A stretch of 64,000 bases of DNA from CAYWBI01 sp964456445 (GCA_964456445.1 CAYWBI010000003.1:27198-91197), one strand, 5' to 3'; shown: positions 50,169-60,328, counted from the first letter of the stretch. Notes: generated from the sequence alone by a model not told the origin. Translations and numbers: made by a program.

Positions 50169-51860
50169 TTGAACAAACCGGAACCGATCTCCCTGCCACG
50201 TAAAAAATGGCTGGTTAAAAATAACAATACACAACTGTCGATCATTGACGTCCTCCTGGAAAACAGGGATTTACCCTCCGACCACATGGAGCCGTTCCGT
50301 CTTTCGGATAAAATGCACGCGCCGGAAAAGCTGCCCGATATGGCAAAGGGTGTTGAACGTATTTTACAAGCCGTCAACAATGAAGAAAAAATTGTCATCT
50401 ACGGTGATTATGATGTGGATGGCGTCACATCAACGGCCTTAATGATTTATTTTTTTCGTGCCATTGGCTATCCGGTTGATTATTTGGTGCCGCTACGGGA
50501 AAAAGACGGTTACGGGCTGCGCACAGCCGGGGTGGATAAGGCACGGGAACTCGGGGCCAAACTGATTATCACCGTGGATAATGGCATAAGCGCCAATCAA
50601 GCCATCGATTATGCCGGTGAAATTGGTATTGATGTGGTGGTTACCGATCACCATTTACAGGAAGGTGTTTTGCCAAATGCAGCGGCGGTTATAAACCCCA
50701 ATCGCAGTGATTCAGATTATCCGTTTAAAACCATTTGCGGTGTTACCGTTGCCTTTAAGCTGTGTTATGCGCTGGGCAAAAAGCTACTCTCCGATGATGC
50801 CATAAAGGCCTTCCTCTTAACCCATCTTGATCTGGTTGCCATGGGAACCATTTCAGACGTGATGCCCATCCGTGATGAAAATTATGCGCTTGTAAAATTT
50901 GGTCTGAAGGTTTTAAGCAATACCAAAAAGCCGGGTCTTATCGAACTAAAAAAGATAAGCGGCGTCAAGAGCGACGTTATAACCCCCATTACCGTCGGTT
51001 TTTTTCTTGCACCGCGGATAAATGCCGCCGGACGCATGGATGATGCGGGCCTGGCCGTAAGGTTACTCATCGAAGAAATACCCGACAGGGCGCAACAATG
51101 GGCCGTTGCATTGGATAAGCTCAACCGTCAGCGGCAGACGTTGCAACAGGGTTATTTGGATGAGGCCATACAGCTTGTAGAAGATGACGCTCCCATGGAT
51201 AAGGTGCTCATCGTGGAAAATGACAGATGGCAGTCCGGTTTGATTGGTTTAGTATCCGGAAGGCTAAAAGAGAAATTTAACCGACCGGCCTTTGCCTTTA
51301 CCCGTGACCAGGATGGAAACTTTGTGGGCTCGGCCCGGAGTATTGAAGCCTTTCACGTCACAGAGGCGCTTACACGTTTTAGTCATTTGTTCCTGACTTA
51401 CGGCGGGCATCATAAAGCGGCAGGGCTTACTATTCCATGGGATAAATTTTCTCTTTTTAAGAAAGAATTCACATCTTATGTGAACAAAAAATTAAAAAAC
51501 GATGATTTCATCGACGAGCTGGAAATCGATTCCCTGGTCGATATTGATCAGATAAACGAAATCACCACCCAGCATATTCAGTCCGTTGGCCCATTTGGCG
51601 AAACAAGTCCGGAGCCCCTTTTTTTACTTGAAGATGGTTATATCCGCGATCTGCGCACCCTGAGCATGGATAAGCATATAAAATTTGTTTTGCGCAAAGG
51701 CAATCAAAACTTTGAATGTATTTGGTGGGGCGGGGGAAAATATAAAGACCTGCTCAAACCCGGGCTCCGCTGCGATATTGTTTTTAGGATGAACATCAAT
51801 ATTTTCCGTGGTTCACGCCGTCTTCAACTAACCATTGAGGACATGCGGCTTAAAGATTAA
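50169..51860 (+). CDS. recJ: Single-strand DNA exonuclease RecJ
   Basis: 563 residues. The opening PRKKWLVKNN is typical of RecJ. DHH-family motifs are all present: YGDYDVDGVTS, VTVDNG-type strand, VVVTDHH, the DHHA1 region with GGHHKAAGLTI, and a C-terminal OB-like domain. RecJ degrades single-stranded DNA 5'-3' in recombination and mismatch repair. The start is a TTG at 50169: the family-typical N-terminus lies just after it, and no in-frame ATG exists before residue 38. It follows the helicase-exonuclease gene and is probably co-transcribed with it. Confidence 0.96.
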   Translation: MNKPEPISLPRKKWLVKNNNTQLSIIDVLLENRDLPSDHMEPFRLSDKMHAPEKLPDMAKGVERILQAVNNEEKIVIYGDYDVDGVTSTALMIYFFRAIGYPVDYLVPLREKDGYGLRTAGVDKARELGAKLIITVDNGISANQAIDYAGEIGIDVVVTDHHLQEGVLPNAAAVINPNRSDSDYPFKTICGVTVAFKLCYALGKKLLSDDAIKAFLLTHLDLVAMGTISDVMPIRDENYALVKFGLKVLSNTKKPGLIELKKISGVKSDVITPITVGFFLAPRINAAGRMDDAGLAVRLLIEEIPDRAQQWAVALDKLNRQRQTLQQGYLDEAIQLVEDDAPMDKVLIVENDRWQSGLIGLVSGRLKEKFNRPAFAFTRDQDGNFVGSARSIEAFHVTEALTRFSHLFLTYGGHHKAAGLTIPWDKFSLFKKEFTSYVNKKLKNDDFIDELEIDSLVDIDQINEITTQHIQSVGPFGETSPEPLFLLEDGYIRDLRTLSMDKHIKFVLRKGNQNFECIWWGGGKYKDLLKPGLRCDIVFRMNINIFRGSRRLQLTIEDMRLKD

Positions 51861-52008
51861 CGGGTCCAGTCTTTGGTAAGCACCGTTTATCATGCACATC
51901 ATATAAATCTTTATCAGGATAGAATTTTTATCCGTTAAACAGTGAAAAAAAATTGTAATTTGCCCAATAACAAATTAGCTTAAATTTTTATTATGGGAAC
52001 ACAGCGCC

Positions 52009-52470
52009 ATGCAAGAACGCATTATTGAAATTATTGTTTATCTTCTTGAGGAATTTCAGGATATGCCACAGGAGCAATATGACGATCTTTCCGATCAACT
52101 TATCGCCCGGGGATACACCGAAAGCGAAATAAACCTGGCTTTCTCGTGGATCTTTAATCATCTGCAAAAACCGGATATTCCCGAAGACCAGGAAGTACAT
52201 TATCAGGATAGTTCCATCCGGGTTTTGCATGATCTGGAAAAACTTATTATCCACCCCGATGGCTACGGCTATTTATTGCAGCTGCACCAACTCGGTATAT
52301 TAAACGAAAATGACATGGAAGAAGTCATTGAACGGGCGCTTTCCATGGGCTCAACAAATATTACCCTTGATGAAATTAAGGGGATCGCCAATATGCTTAT
52401 TTTCAATGCGGACAAGAATCCGGCCATTGACAGTTTTTTCTTCCACCCCGGCACAAATACCGTGCATTAA
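52009..52470 (+). CDS. Smg/DUF494 family protein
   Basis: 153 residues, acidic and helical. The opening MQERIIEIIVYLLEEFQD, the central YGYLLQLHQLGILN and the closing NADKNPAIDSFF match the Smg (DUF494) family, known in proteobacteria next to dprA/topA and of uncertain function. No membrane segment. It stands alone 149 bases after recJ. Presence outside proteobacteria is normal for this family in the FCB group (recollection). Confidence 0.85.
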   Translation: MQERIIEIIVYLLEEFQDMPQEQYDDLSDQLIARGYTESEINLAFSWIFNHLQKPDIPEDQEVHYQDSSIRVLHDLEKLIIHPDGYGYLLQLHQLGILNENDMEEVIERALSMGSTNITLDEIKGIANMLIFNADKNPAIDSFFFHPGTNTVH

Positions 52471-52845
52471 CACGCTTATTTCCCAAGTTTCCTTTTAGCT
52501 GATTGATATCTCCTGGTAAATAAAACAAATTCTGACCGGCATGGTTGTTCATTGTTGCATAACTATGGTTTTATCTTCAACCTATTTGCCAGGGACGGAT
52601 TCTTTTTGTCCTACTTTTAAAAATCAGCGTTCCCTGTCCGGCGTTTATTCATCACGAGAGAAATTGATCATCGGGCAGCGATTGAAGAATGATAAATTTT
52701 AATGCCGATGGTCAAAAGCCCAAAATCTTTTTTAGGCATTGCTTTGCCATACCTTGTTTATAGATATTTTTCTATGGCATACAGTGCTTTCTTTTTTGTA
52801 TTTTCCTTAATCACATTGAAATTATAAATCGTATCAGGAGATCTT
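52471..52845. other. Intergenic region upstream of lipoamide dehydrogenase
   Basis: 375 bases. I see no gene and no terminator hairpin for the preceding gene. The lpd promoter should be in the AT-rich part near 52790-52830. AGGAG (52836-52840) lies five bases before the lpd ATG. Confidence 0.5.
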
Positions 52846-54237
52846 ATGTCGCAATATGACGTTATCGTTCTTGGTTCCGGTCCCGGTGGGTATGTTGCCG
52901 CAATCCGGGCATCACAATTAAAAATGAAAACAGCTCTCATCGAGCGTGACCGGCTTGGGGGCATTTGCCTCAATTGGGGCTGTATCCCGACCAAAGCCCT
53001 GCTTAAAAGCGCAGAAATGTTTGAAGAGTTTCAACATGCCGCAAGTTTTGGGATAAAGACAGGAAAGAGCACGATCGATTTTTCGGCCGTGATTGCCCGT
53101 AGCCGGAGTGTTGCTGATACCAATTCAAAAGGTGTCGGGTTTTTAATGAAGAAAAACAAGATAGATGTAATAAAAGGCAATGGCGCATTTAAAGACGCAC
53201 ATACGCTGGAGGTAACCGGCGCTGACGGCAAAAAACAAGCCTTTACGGCTAAACATATTATCATCGCCACGGGTGGGCGGCCACGCAGCATCCCCGGTGT
53301 GGAGTTTGATGGTAATATAATCATCAGCAGTAAAGAGGCCATGTCACTTGAGAAACAACCCAAGTCGATTGTGATTATGGGGGCCGGTGCCATAGGGATT
53401 GAGTTTGCCTATTTTTATAACTCCATCGGCACAGAGGTCACTGTGGTGGAAATGTTGGACCAGGTGTTACCGATCGAAGATAAGGACATCTCAAGGGTTG
53501 TTGAACGGAGTTTTAAAAAAGCAGGTATTAAAATTATGACGTCCACAAAGGTGGAAGGCGTAAAAAAACTTAAGAACAGCGTTCAGGTGACCGTAAGCAA
53601 CAAGGGTAAAAGCACTGTTTTAAGCGCTGAAAAAGCGCTTATGGCGATCGGCATCCGGGGCAATGTGGAAAACATTAACCTGGAAGACATTGGCGTTGAT
53701 CAGGATCGTGGCTTTATAAAAGTCAATGAATGGTACCAGACCAATGTATCCGGTGTCTATGCCATCGGTGATATTATAGGGCCGCCCCTGCTAGCACATG
53801 TGGCGTCTCACGAAGCGACAGTCTGTGTGGAGAAACTTTCCGGCATGCCAAGCCATGCGTTGGACTATAACAGCATTCCCGGCTGCACCTATTGTCAGCC
53901 ACAGGTGGCGAGTATTGGCCTGACCGAGGCTAAAGCCAAAGAGGCAGGATTTGACATAAAGATCGGGAAATTCCCCTATAGCGCATCAGGTAAAGCCCGT
54001 GCCATTGGAACAAGCGAAGGCATGGTAAAACTTATTTTTGACAAAAAGTACGGTGAATTGCTTGGCGCACATATTGTTGGCGCCGAGGCCACCGAACTTA
54101 TCGCCGAACTCGGTATGGCCAAAGCATTGGAAGCTACGCCCATCGAGCTTGGAAAAACCATACATGCCCACCCCACACTGTCCGAGATGATCATGGAAGC
54201 AGCCTTGGCAGCCGAGGGCGAGGCCATACATATTTAA
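52846..54237 (+). CDS. lpdA: Dihydrolipoyl dehydrogenase (E3)
   Basis: 463 residues. FAD-binding GSGPGGYVAAI (10-20), the redox disulfide GGICLNWGCIPTK (C41, C46), NAD-binding GAGAIGIEFAYFY, the second FAD motif VYAIGDIIG, and the C-terminal base HAHPTLSE that pairs with the other subunit. It reoxidises lipoamide of 2-oxoacid dehydrogenases or the glycine cleavage system, passing electrons to NAD. No E1/E2 genes are near, so it serves complexes encoded elsewhere. The next gene begins 10 bases after the stop. Confidence 0.97.
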   Translation: MSQYDVIVLGSGPGGYVAAIRASQLKMKTALIERDRLGGICLNWGCIPTKALLKSAEMFEEFQHAASFGIKTGKSTIDFSAVIARSRSVADTNSKGVGFLMKKNKIDVIKGNGAFKDAHTLEVTGADGKKQAFTAKHIIIATGGRPRSIPGVEFDGNIIISSKEAMSLEKQPKSIVIMGAGAIGIEFAYFYNSIGTEVTVVEMLDQVLPIEDKDISRVVERSFKKAGIKIMTSTKVEGVKKLKNSVQVTVSNKGKSTVLSAEKALMAIGIRGNVENINLEDIGVDQDRGFIKVNEWYQTNVSGVYAIGDIIGPPLLAHVASHEATVCVEKLSGMPSHALDYNSIPGCTYCQPQVASIGLTEAKAKEAGFDIKIGKFPYSASGKARAIGTSEGMVKLIFDKKYGELLGAHIVGAEATELIAELGMAKALEATPIELGKTIHAHPTLSEMIMEAALAAEGEAIHI

Positions 54238-54247
54238 GGAGATTTTT

Positions 54248-55321
54248 ATGCGATTGATTTCTGTATTGGGGCTTGTTGCCGTTGTTCTCTTGGCAAGCTG
54301 CAAAAAAACACCGGCGCCGAAGGCCTATGACGCCAGCGCGGACAGTATGCGCTTTGCCCGGGAAAAACATCTGCGCAATGTTAAACAACTGACTTTTGGC
54401 GGCGAAAATGCCGAAGCATATTTTTCATTTGATGAAAAAAGGTTAAGCTACCAAACAACTCATGGCGATCTGAAATGTGACCAGATATTTACCATGAACA
54501 TCGATGGCTCGGATAAAAAAATGGTCAGCACCGGCATGGGACGTACCACCTGCTCATATTTTTTACCGGGGGACAAACAAATAATTTACGCATCGACACA
54601 CGCAACATCAGCGGATTGCCCGCCGCCGGCGGATATGTCTAAAGGCTATGTATGGAAGGTTTACAATTCCTTTGAGCTTTACAAGGTGAATGCCGATGGC
54701 AGCAATATCCAGCCTTTTCTGCCCGCCCCCGGTTATGACGCGGAAGCGACCATATCGCCCATCGGTGATAAAATCGTTTTTACGTCCACACGTAATGGCG
54801 ACCTGGATATCTACACCTGCAACATCGATGGCAGCAATTTAAAACAGCTTACACATGAACTTGGCTATGACGGCGGACCGTTCTTTTCCTGGGATGGCAA
54901 GAAAATTTGTTACCGTGCTTATCACCCGGACAGCGATGAAGCAAAGAAAAAATATAAAGACCTGCTGTCAGAGGAAATGATTATGCCCAGTACTTTTCAG
55001 TTGATGGTCATGGATGCCGATGGCGGGAATAAACATCAGATCACAAATAATAAATTCGCCAACTTCGCACCTTTTTATCATCCTGACAACAAGCGTATTA
55101 TCTTTTGTTCAAATATTGGCAGCACAGATCCACGCCGTCCGGTATTTAACTTATGGATGATCAATGATGACGGTACCGGTTTGGAACAGGTGACTTTTTT
55201 TAATCAATTTGACGGCTTTCCGATGTTTACCCATGATGGGAAAAAACTTGTTTTTGAATCCAACCGTTTTAACGCCAAGCCTCACGATACGAACATTTTT
55301 ATCGCAGACTGGGTGGATTAA
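54248..55321 (+). CDS. TolB-like beta-propeller lipoprotein
   Basis: 357 residues. A lipoprotein signal (VLLASC, Cys18) is followed by WD40-like/PD40 repeats: NIDGSDKKMV, NADGSNIQPF, NIDGSNLKQL, DADGGNKHQI and NDDGTGLEQV each close a blade of a six-bladed propeller. It is membrane-anchored and exported. Relatives are fused to or neighbour TolB-type or peptidase proteins; here it stands alone, so it is a binding or scaffold protein of unknown ligand. Co-transcribed with lpdA by spacing. A strong terminator follows 10 bases after the stop. Confidence 0.88.
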   Translation: MRLISVLGLVAVVLLASCKKTPAPKAYDASADSMRFAREKHLRNVKQLTFGGENAEAYFSFDEKRLSYQTTHGDLKCDQIFTMNIDGSDKKMVSTGMGRTTCSYFLPGDKQIIYASTHATSADCPPPADMSKGYVWKVYNSFELYKVNADGSNIQPFLPAPGYDAEATISPIGDKIVFTSTRNGDLDIYTCNIDGSNLKQLTHELGYDGGPFFSWDGKKICYRAYHPDSDEAKKKYKDLLSEEMIMPSTFQLMVMDADGGNKHQITNNKFANFAPFYHPDNKRIIFCSNIGSTDPRRPVFNLWMINDDGTGLEQVTFFNQFDGFPMFTHDGKKLVFESNRFNAKPHDTNIFIADWVD

Positions 55322-55331
55322 TATCCCTTTG

Positions 55332-55359
55332 GCCTCCGCTTCCGGCGGGGGCTTTTTTT
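55332..55359 (+). terminator. Rho-independent terminator after the propeller lipoprotein gene
   Basis: gcctccgc pairs with gcgggggc (one G-T wobble), loop of five, then seven T (55353-55359). It ends at the 3' end of the convergent TPR gene. Confidence 0.85.
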
Positions 55360-56212
55360 ATTTCCTGCTTTGAATTTCCGCCAATTTCTTTTGCGATTCC
55401 TTAAAACCTGGATCAATCCGCAAGGCATTTTTATAAGCTACCAGGGCTGAATCTAACTGACCTGCTGCGCGGAAACCATCCCCTAAACTGTCATAGGAAT
55501 TTGCATTGTTTGGCGAAAGCCGAACCAGACGCTTGAACATTTTGATTGCTTTGAGCGGGTTCTTTCGTTTTATCAGATAGTAGCCATAATTGTTATAGAA
55601 CCCCGGGTTTCCCGTAGAATCGTTAAAGCTTTTATCAAGAAGTTCATACTGTTTGTCTGCGTGTTCGAAATCGCCTTCCTTTTGAGCGATTGCCAACAGC
55701 AACCACCGGCCCCGTTCTGACCCCAGCCGTATAAGGGCTTGGGCCTCATCTCGTGCTTTATCAATATCCCCGCCCATAATCCCCGGGGCCATCACATAAA
55801 AATTTCCCGCACCAACGTGGCCACCGATATGGGTAGAATCCAACTCAATGGTTTTTTTAAATTGATCTAAAATTTTTGGCGCCAGCCAGGCCTGTTTAAA
55901 TACATTGGCATCCTGGGCCACGGCGCCCAGGGCATTGGCATACCAAAAATGGTAATTGGCCTTTTGGGGATTTAATTCAACCGCGCGCTCCGCATAATCG
56001 GAGGCCGCATCAAAATCTTTTTGGATATATTTGATACGCGCCAGATAATAATTGGCGGCCGCGCTTGTATCGTTGTCGCTCAGGATGCTTTGAAACACCT
56101 TTTCCGCAGCCTCATATTTTTTATCCTTCAGAAGGCTGATCCCGTTTTGCAGGTCTCCGGCAAGCAACAATTCTGTTAGTATAAAAAACAATAGGATAAA
56201 TTTTGCTTTCAT
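55358..56212 (-). CDS. Exported TPR protein
   Basis: 284 residues from MKAKFILLFFILTELLLAG, a signal peptide; AGGAGG lies 9 bases upstream of this ATG, and the in-frame start 20 codons earlier (56272) is not supported. Several TPRs follow, e.g. AANYYLARIKYIQKDFDAAS, YNNYGYYLIKRKNPLKAIKM and SYDSLGDGFRAAGQLDSAL. Periplasmic, so it is probably a protein-protein scaffold; the partner is unknown. It stands alone, convergent with the propeller gene. Confidence 0.88.
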   Translation of the reverse strand: MKAKFILLFFILTELLLAGDLQNGISLLKDKKYEAAEKVFQSILSDNDTSAAANYYLARIKYIQKDFDAASDYAERAVELNPQKANYHFWYANALGAVAQDANVFKQAWLAPKILDQFKKTIELDSTHIGGHVGAGNFYVMAPGIMGGDIDKARDEAQALIRLGSERGRWLLLAIAQKEGDFEHADKQYELLDKSFNDSTGNPGFYNNYGYYLIKRKNPLKAIKMFKRLVRLSPNNANSYDSLGDGFRAAGQLDSALVAYKNALRIDPGFKESQKKLAEIQSRK

Positions 56213-56221
56213 AAGGGAATT

Positions 56222-56227
56222 CCTCCT
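56222..56227 (-). promoter_or_regulatory. Ribosome binding site fixing the TPR gene start
   Basis: AGGAGG on the minus strand, nine bases before the ATG at 56212; it lies inside the longer reading frame and rules against the upstream start. Confidence 0.75.
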
Positions 56228-56505
56228 GTTCAAAAAACAGTTAAGTGGGTGTGAAAAGACATAACCAATCATTAAAATACCTTCGATCGGGATACATGCA
56301 TTTTTACAAACGGATATTTGTCAAAAACATAATTCAGAAAATCCTGTCAGACGCTACATGTTCCGTTCAAAGCCCGTAGGCTCACGATCAGACATCTTGC
56401 CGGGCATTCGGCATCGATTAAAGTTCGCGTTACAACAAATCCTTTGGAAGTGTTGATTGAGTATAAATATTTTTTACTCACATACGCAGAGTGGCAGGCA
56501 AAGTT

Positions 56506-57228
56506 CTATTCTTCCTTTGTATATTTTCCAGCCTCCAATATTTGAATGATTTTATGCAGCATATTTATATCCCTCTGCTCGGGCTGGGCCCGTCCGATCA
56601 GACGCTTAAACCGGGAAAGAAAAGTTTTCATGTCATCTCTCGGCTTAAACGTTGTTGCACGGATGGCTTTTTCCAAATGGTCATAGAATGCCTTTAATTC
56701 ATGCTGGGCTGCGGGTTGATACTGGTACTGCGGCGTATGTTGCAGAGATCGGCGGTAGATGATATTGCCAAAAAGCATCACGGCCTGAGAGAGGTTCAGC
56801 GCCGGGTTTTGAGTGGCGGTTGGGATTGTGGAATGGATGCCGCAAAAGTTTAGTTGTTCATTGGTAAGACCGTTGCGTTCATTGCCAAAGACAAAGGCAG
56901 CGCGCAGACCGTCCGCAAGTTCGAATACCTTTTCAACAGCTTCATCCGGGTTAAAATTTGGAAATTTATTATGCCGCCTGCGCATGGTGGTACCAATTAC
57001 AATGTGACAATCAGCAAGTGCATCATTTAAATCGGCATAATGACCGGCCGTGTCAACGATATCACACGAACGATGTGCCAGCTTGCGCACATCGGCATGA
57101 TCGGTTTCACATGGATTGACCAAACGCATATCGCTCAAACCGGATGTCTTCATCGCCCGGGCCGCCGCGCCTATATTGCCCGGTGATTCCGGGTTTACAA
57201 GAATGATACAAATATCTTTCAATTTCAT
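56506..57228 (-). CDS. trmJ: TrmJ-like tRNA 2'-O-methyltransferase (SPOUT)
   Basis: 240 residues. The opening ILVNPESPGNIGAAARAMK is the SpoU/TrmJ motif 1. FVFGNERNGLTNEQL and the final IPTATQNPALNLSQAV are motifs 2 and 3, forming the trefoil knot that binds S-adenosylmethionine. By family knowledge it methylates the ribose at tRNA position 32. The C-terminal helical extension (about 165-240) is typical of TrmJ. Transcribed alone on the minus strand. Confidence 0.92.
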   Translation of the reverse strand: MKLKDICIILVNPESPGNIGAAARAMKTSGLSDMRLVNPCETDHADVRKLAHRSCDIVDTAGHYADLNDALADCHIVIGTTMRRRHNKFPNFNPDEAVEKVFELADGLRAAFVFGNERNGLTNEQLNFCGIHSTIPTATQNPALNLSQAVMLFGNIIYRRSLQHTPQYQYQPAAQHELKAFYDHLEKAIRATTFKPRDDMKTFLSRFKRLIGRAQPEQRDINMLHKIIQILEAGKYTKEE

Positions 57229-57395
57229 AGTAAAGTTCTTTTTTTAGTGATTTGCCGGATAATATCCAATGCATTTACCCCATTTACAGACCCGGCTTCC
57301 GGTAACGAATAAACGGACATTTTAGGTAACTTGACGGGAGCACATCCTATTGGCTGGTATTTTTTGGAACTATCTTTTCTCAGTTTTATATACAT

Positions 57396-58091
57396 TCAAA
57401 CCTGAAAAGGAATTGTTTCAACGATTGTACTTTTCTCCGGCTGGACATCTGCCCGATAACACAATATTTCCACACCTGAAGTACAGGCATCCATTAACCC
57501 TGAGGCGAAGGCAGGATCAATCTGCCGCGCAGGTTCAAAAACCCTTCCATCCGAACGCTGTATGACAAACAGCATAACCGCCCGATGGCCCGTTTGTTTT
57601 ACCTGCATCAGTTCGTGCAGATGTTTCAGCCCGCGCACCGTTACGGCGTCCGGGAATTGATAGTTGCCTGCGTTAAGCAGGGTAACATTTTTAACTTCCA
57701 CATAACAGCGTTCGGCCGGGTTTTGCAATAACAAATCAATCCGGCTGTTCATGCCATATTTTATTTCGCGACTTATATGTTTGTATTCCCCAAGTTCAGT
57801 TATTACACCGTTTTGAATAGCTTCTTCCGCAAGGTCATTGGCTTTGTGTGTGTTAATGCCAATCCAACATGTACCATTATGGGTCATCTCGAGTGTGTAA
57901 CGCAACTTGCGGTTAGGGTTTTCGCTATCACTGATAATTGCCGGCCAGCCCGGTTCCCAGCACGTGCTCATTCTGCCCGGATTAGGACAATGTACGGTGA
58001 TCAGGCGTCCATCCGCAAAACGGACGTCGGCTAAAAAACGTTTATAGCGCTTAATAATTTCACAGCGTATGATTGGTTTGGTTTCAGTCAT
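57396..58091 (-). CDS. sfsA: SfsA family protein (nuclease-like)
   Basis: 231 residues from MTETKPIIRCEIIKRYKRF; an ATG ten codons upstream (58121) is possible. HCPNPGRM, GEYKHISREIKYG, SRIDLLL and CYVEVKNVTL match SfsA, where the last two hold the Asp and Glu-x-Lys of a PD-(D/E)xK-type fold. SfsA was named for sugar-fermentation stimulation in E. coli; its real substrate is debated. A short divergent region separates it from the small membrane-protein gene. Confidence 0.95.
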   Translation of the reverse strand: MTETKPIIRCEIIKRYKRFLADVRFADGRLITVHCPNPGRMSTCWEPGWPAIISDSENPNRKLRYTLEMTHNGTCWIGINTHKANDLAEEAIQNGVITELGEYKHISREIKYGMNSRIDLLLQNPAERCYVEVKNVTLLNAGNYQFPDAVTVRGLKHLHELMQVKQTGHRAVMLFVIQRSDGRVFEPARQIDPAFASGLMDACTSGVEILCYRADVQPEKSTIVETIPFQV

Positions 58092-58223
58092 AAAAAGAAT
58101 ATCTTCTGACGTTTTTAACATTCAATCTGTATTTAATTCTAAAAATTCATGGAATATTTTACATAAATCGCATTTAATATTCCCCGGCAACTACCGACCT
58201 TCTAAGTAAACAAAGGAGGCAAA

Positions 58224-58523
58224 ATGGATTTCATGGCTTTTATTGTTCTGGTATCGATTATGGGAACATTTATGCTGAATTTATACTACCAGGCCCGCAA
58301 TCGTCAAATGCAGATGGACATACATCTTATGAATGCAAAAAATTTTCTCAACAGCCGCAATCATTATGATAACCGTGAATGGTTTATTCAACGCTTTCTC
58401 GAGGCACAAACCCATTTGGTTCAAGCACAGGTAATTTGCAGCCGCGAAATTGATTCACGTACCATTAATATTTTATGGCAGCAAATGAACACGATAAAAA
58501 AAGGTAATTTTATTTCCAACTGA
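58224..58523 (+). CDS. Small single-pass membrane protein of unknown function
   Basis: 99 residues with a strong AAGGAGG four bases before the ATG. One N-terminal membrane helix (4-22), then a charged helical cytoplasmic or periplasmic part with WFIQRFLEAQTHLVQAQ. I recognise no family. It ends 14 bases before the convergent antiporter gene. The ribosome site and coding composition argue that it is real. Confidence 0.75.
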   Translation: MDFMAFIVLVSIMGTFMLNLYYQARNRQMQMDIHLMNAKNFLNSRNHYDNREWFIQRFLEAQTHLVQAQVICSREIDSRTINILWQQMNTIKKGNFISN

Positions 58524-58537
58524 TCATAGAGCGTGTG

Positions 58538-60328
58538 CTATGCTTCATTCACTAGGGCAATAATTTTTTGCCCCGGTCCCACTTCAATATTTATATCCGT
58601 TGTCCACACCAAAAGTGTTCCCTTCTCATCAATCAGAAAAAGAGGCACGACATTATTATTATGCCGGGTCAAAAAATCATCATAGCTAAATGTCTCTGTT
58701 ATGCGAACGGTTTTTATCTGTCCACCGGCACGGAAGGCATTGTTAAGGAAGTCGAAAGAAATATCGTTGCCCCATAAGATACGTCCGCCAAGCTCCATGG
58801 AAATGGCTTTTTTTGCGGCCTGTGGATTTGACACTTCGGTCAACATATACATATCGGCCTGTTCAAACAAATCCATAAAATGGACAAAAGTAAGATGGTT
58901 TACTTCCCTGTTTGGCGTAAGGGTCATCAATTTACCAATGGCAGCCAGATCGAGTTCATTCTTGGCGTCCTCGGAAAGGACATTACCAAAATAGGCCGCT
59001 AATCCGGCATTACGGGCATGCGTTACATTTTGCCAGTTGGTGTCGGCCAATAAAACATTAAACCCCGCACTTTGCAAAGCCAAAGCTATTTCGCGCGACC
59101 AGGAATGTGCACCAACGATAAGCACACCCTGTGGGTTTGGGACGGCAAGTTTTAAACGTAGTGCCAGTGGTTTTACGGTGAGTCCATAAAAACCCACCGT
59201 GCCCACTATAATCACGAAAGTAACCGACATCAACTCCTGTGCCTGGGGAATGCCACGATTGACCAGCTCGAGTGAAAAAATTGCCGAAACTGCCGCGGCA
59301 ACGATACCCCGCGGAGCCATCCAGGTGAGAAGGATTTTTTCTTTCCAGTTGATCTCGCTGCGAAAAGTGGAAAGAAAAACCGCCATGGGCCGCACGATAA
59401 AAATTAGCGCCCCCAACAACCATAAACTACGCATATCCAATGCCTGGAAGTCGCTTAGTTGCAGACGCGCGGCCAATAGGATAAATAATGCGGAGATCAA
59501 CAGTACCTGCAGATTTTCCTTGAATTCAATGATCCCTTTTAGCGGTACGGATTTTTGGTTTGCCATAACAATACCCATTAATGTTACGGCCAGCAAACCG
59601 GCCTCTGCCTGGAAGTGATTGGTAAGAACATAGACGGATAGCACCATAATCAAAGTAAGCGGGCTTTGCAGGTAGTCCGGCGCCCAAAAACGTTTAAGGA
59701 TCAATATTAATAAAAAACCACCCCCCAGGCCGAAAAGCCCTCCCAGCACCATGGTCTTTAACACGCCGCTGATTACCAGCCACATTGTTTGCTGTCCCCC
59801 TGCGCTAAGCAAGCTCTCAAATACCAGGACGGCAACCGTTGCACCAATGGGGTCATTGATTATTCCTTCCCAGCGTGCTAATGCGCCGACCCGGCCGGAG
59901 ATACGTAAATAACGCAACAAAGGAATAACCACCGTCGGGCCGGTGACGATAAAAATTCCACCGGCAAGCAGGGATAAATTAAATGGCCAGTTTAATGTAA
60001 AATAGACCGCGGTGGTTGCCAGTGCCCAGGTGATTAGTGCACCTATTAAAATCAAACGGATTACAGAGAATTCCAGACCACGTAGTTTTTCCAGATGCAG
60101 ACTCAAACCACCTTCAAATAAAATAATGGCCACTGCAAGGGATACAAAGGGAAAAAGCAAATCGCCCATGATGAGCGCGGGTTGCAACCAGCCGGTCAGC
60201 GGTCCGGCAACAAAACCGGCCAAAAGCAAAATCAGGATAGATGGCAAATGTAGCCTCCAGGCAAGCCATTGTGATGCAATACCCAGGATGATTACGGCGG
60301 CCAGGCCCATTATGATGTTTTCGTTCAT
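58538..60328 (-). CDS. Cation/proton antiporter with TrkA-N domain
   Basis: 596 residues from MNENIIMGLAAVIILG; the frame is open 57 codons further upstream (60499) but that part is not membrane-like. About 12-13 helices cover residues 5-395. The CPA motifs are FEGGLSL, a TGPTVVIPLL and the ion-binding GIINDPIGA (Asn-Asp). A Rossmann TrkA-N-like domain follows (GVLIVGAHSWSREIAL, about 400-515), then a C-terminal regulatory part. It should exchange Na+ or K+ for H+ at the inner membrane, gated by a nucleotide bound to the TrkA-N domain. Transcribed alone. Confidence 0.93.
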   Translation of the reverse strand: MNENIIMGLAAVIILGIASQWLAWRLHLPSILILLLAGFVAGPLTGWLQPALIMGDLLFPFVSLAVAIILFEGGLSLHLEKLRGLEFSVIRLILIGALITWALATTAVYFTLNWPFNLSLLAGGIFIVTGPTVVIPLLRYLRISGRVGALARWEGIINDPIGATVAVLVFESLLSAGGQQTMWLVISGVLKTMVLGGLFGLGGGFLLILILKRFWAPDYLQSPLTLIMVLSVYVLTNHFQAEAGLLAVTLMGIVMANQKSVPLKGIIEFKENLQVLLISALFILLAARLQLSDFQALDMRSLWLLGALIFIVRPMAVFLSTFRSEINWKEKILLTWMAPRGIVAAAVSAIFSLELVNRGIPQAQELMSVTFVIIVGTVGFYGLTVKPLALRLKLAVPNPQGVLIVGAHSWSREIALALQSAGFNVLLADTNWQNVTHARNAGLAAYFGNVLSEDAKNELDLAAIGKLMTLTPNREVNHLTFVHFMDLFEQADMYMLTEVSNPQAAKKAISMELGGRILWGNDISFDFLNNAFRAGGQIKTVRITETFSYDDFLTRHNNNVVPLFLIDEKGTLLVWTTDINIEVGPGQKIIALVNEA

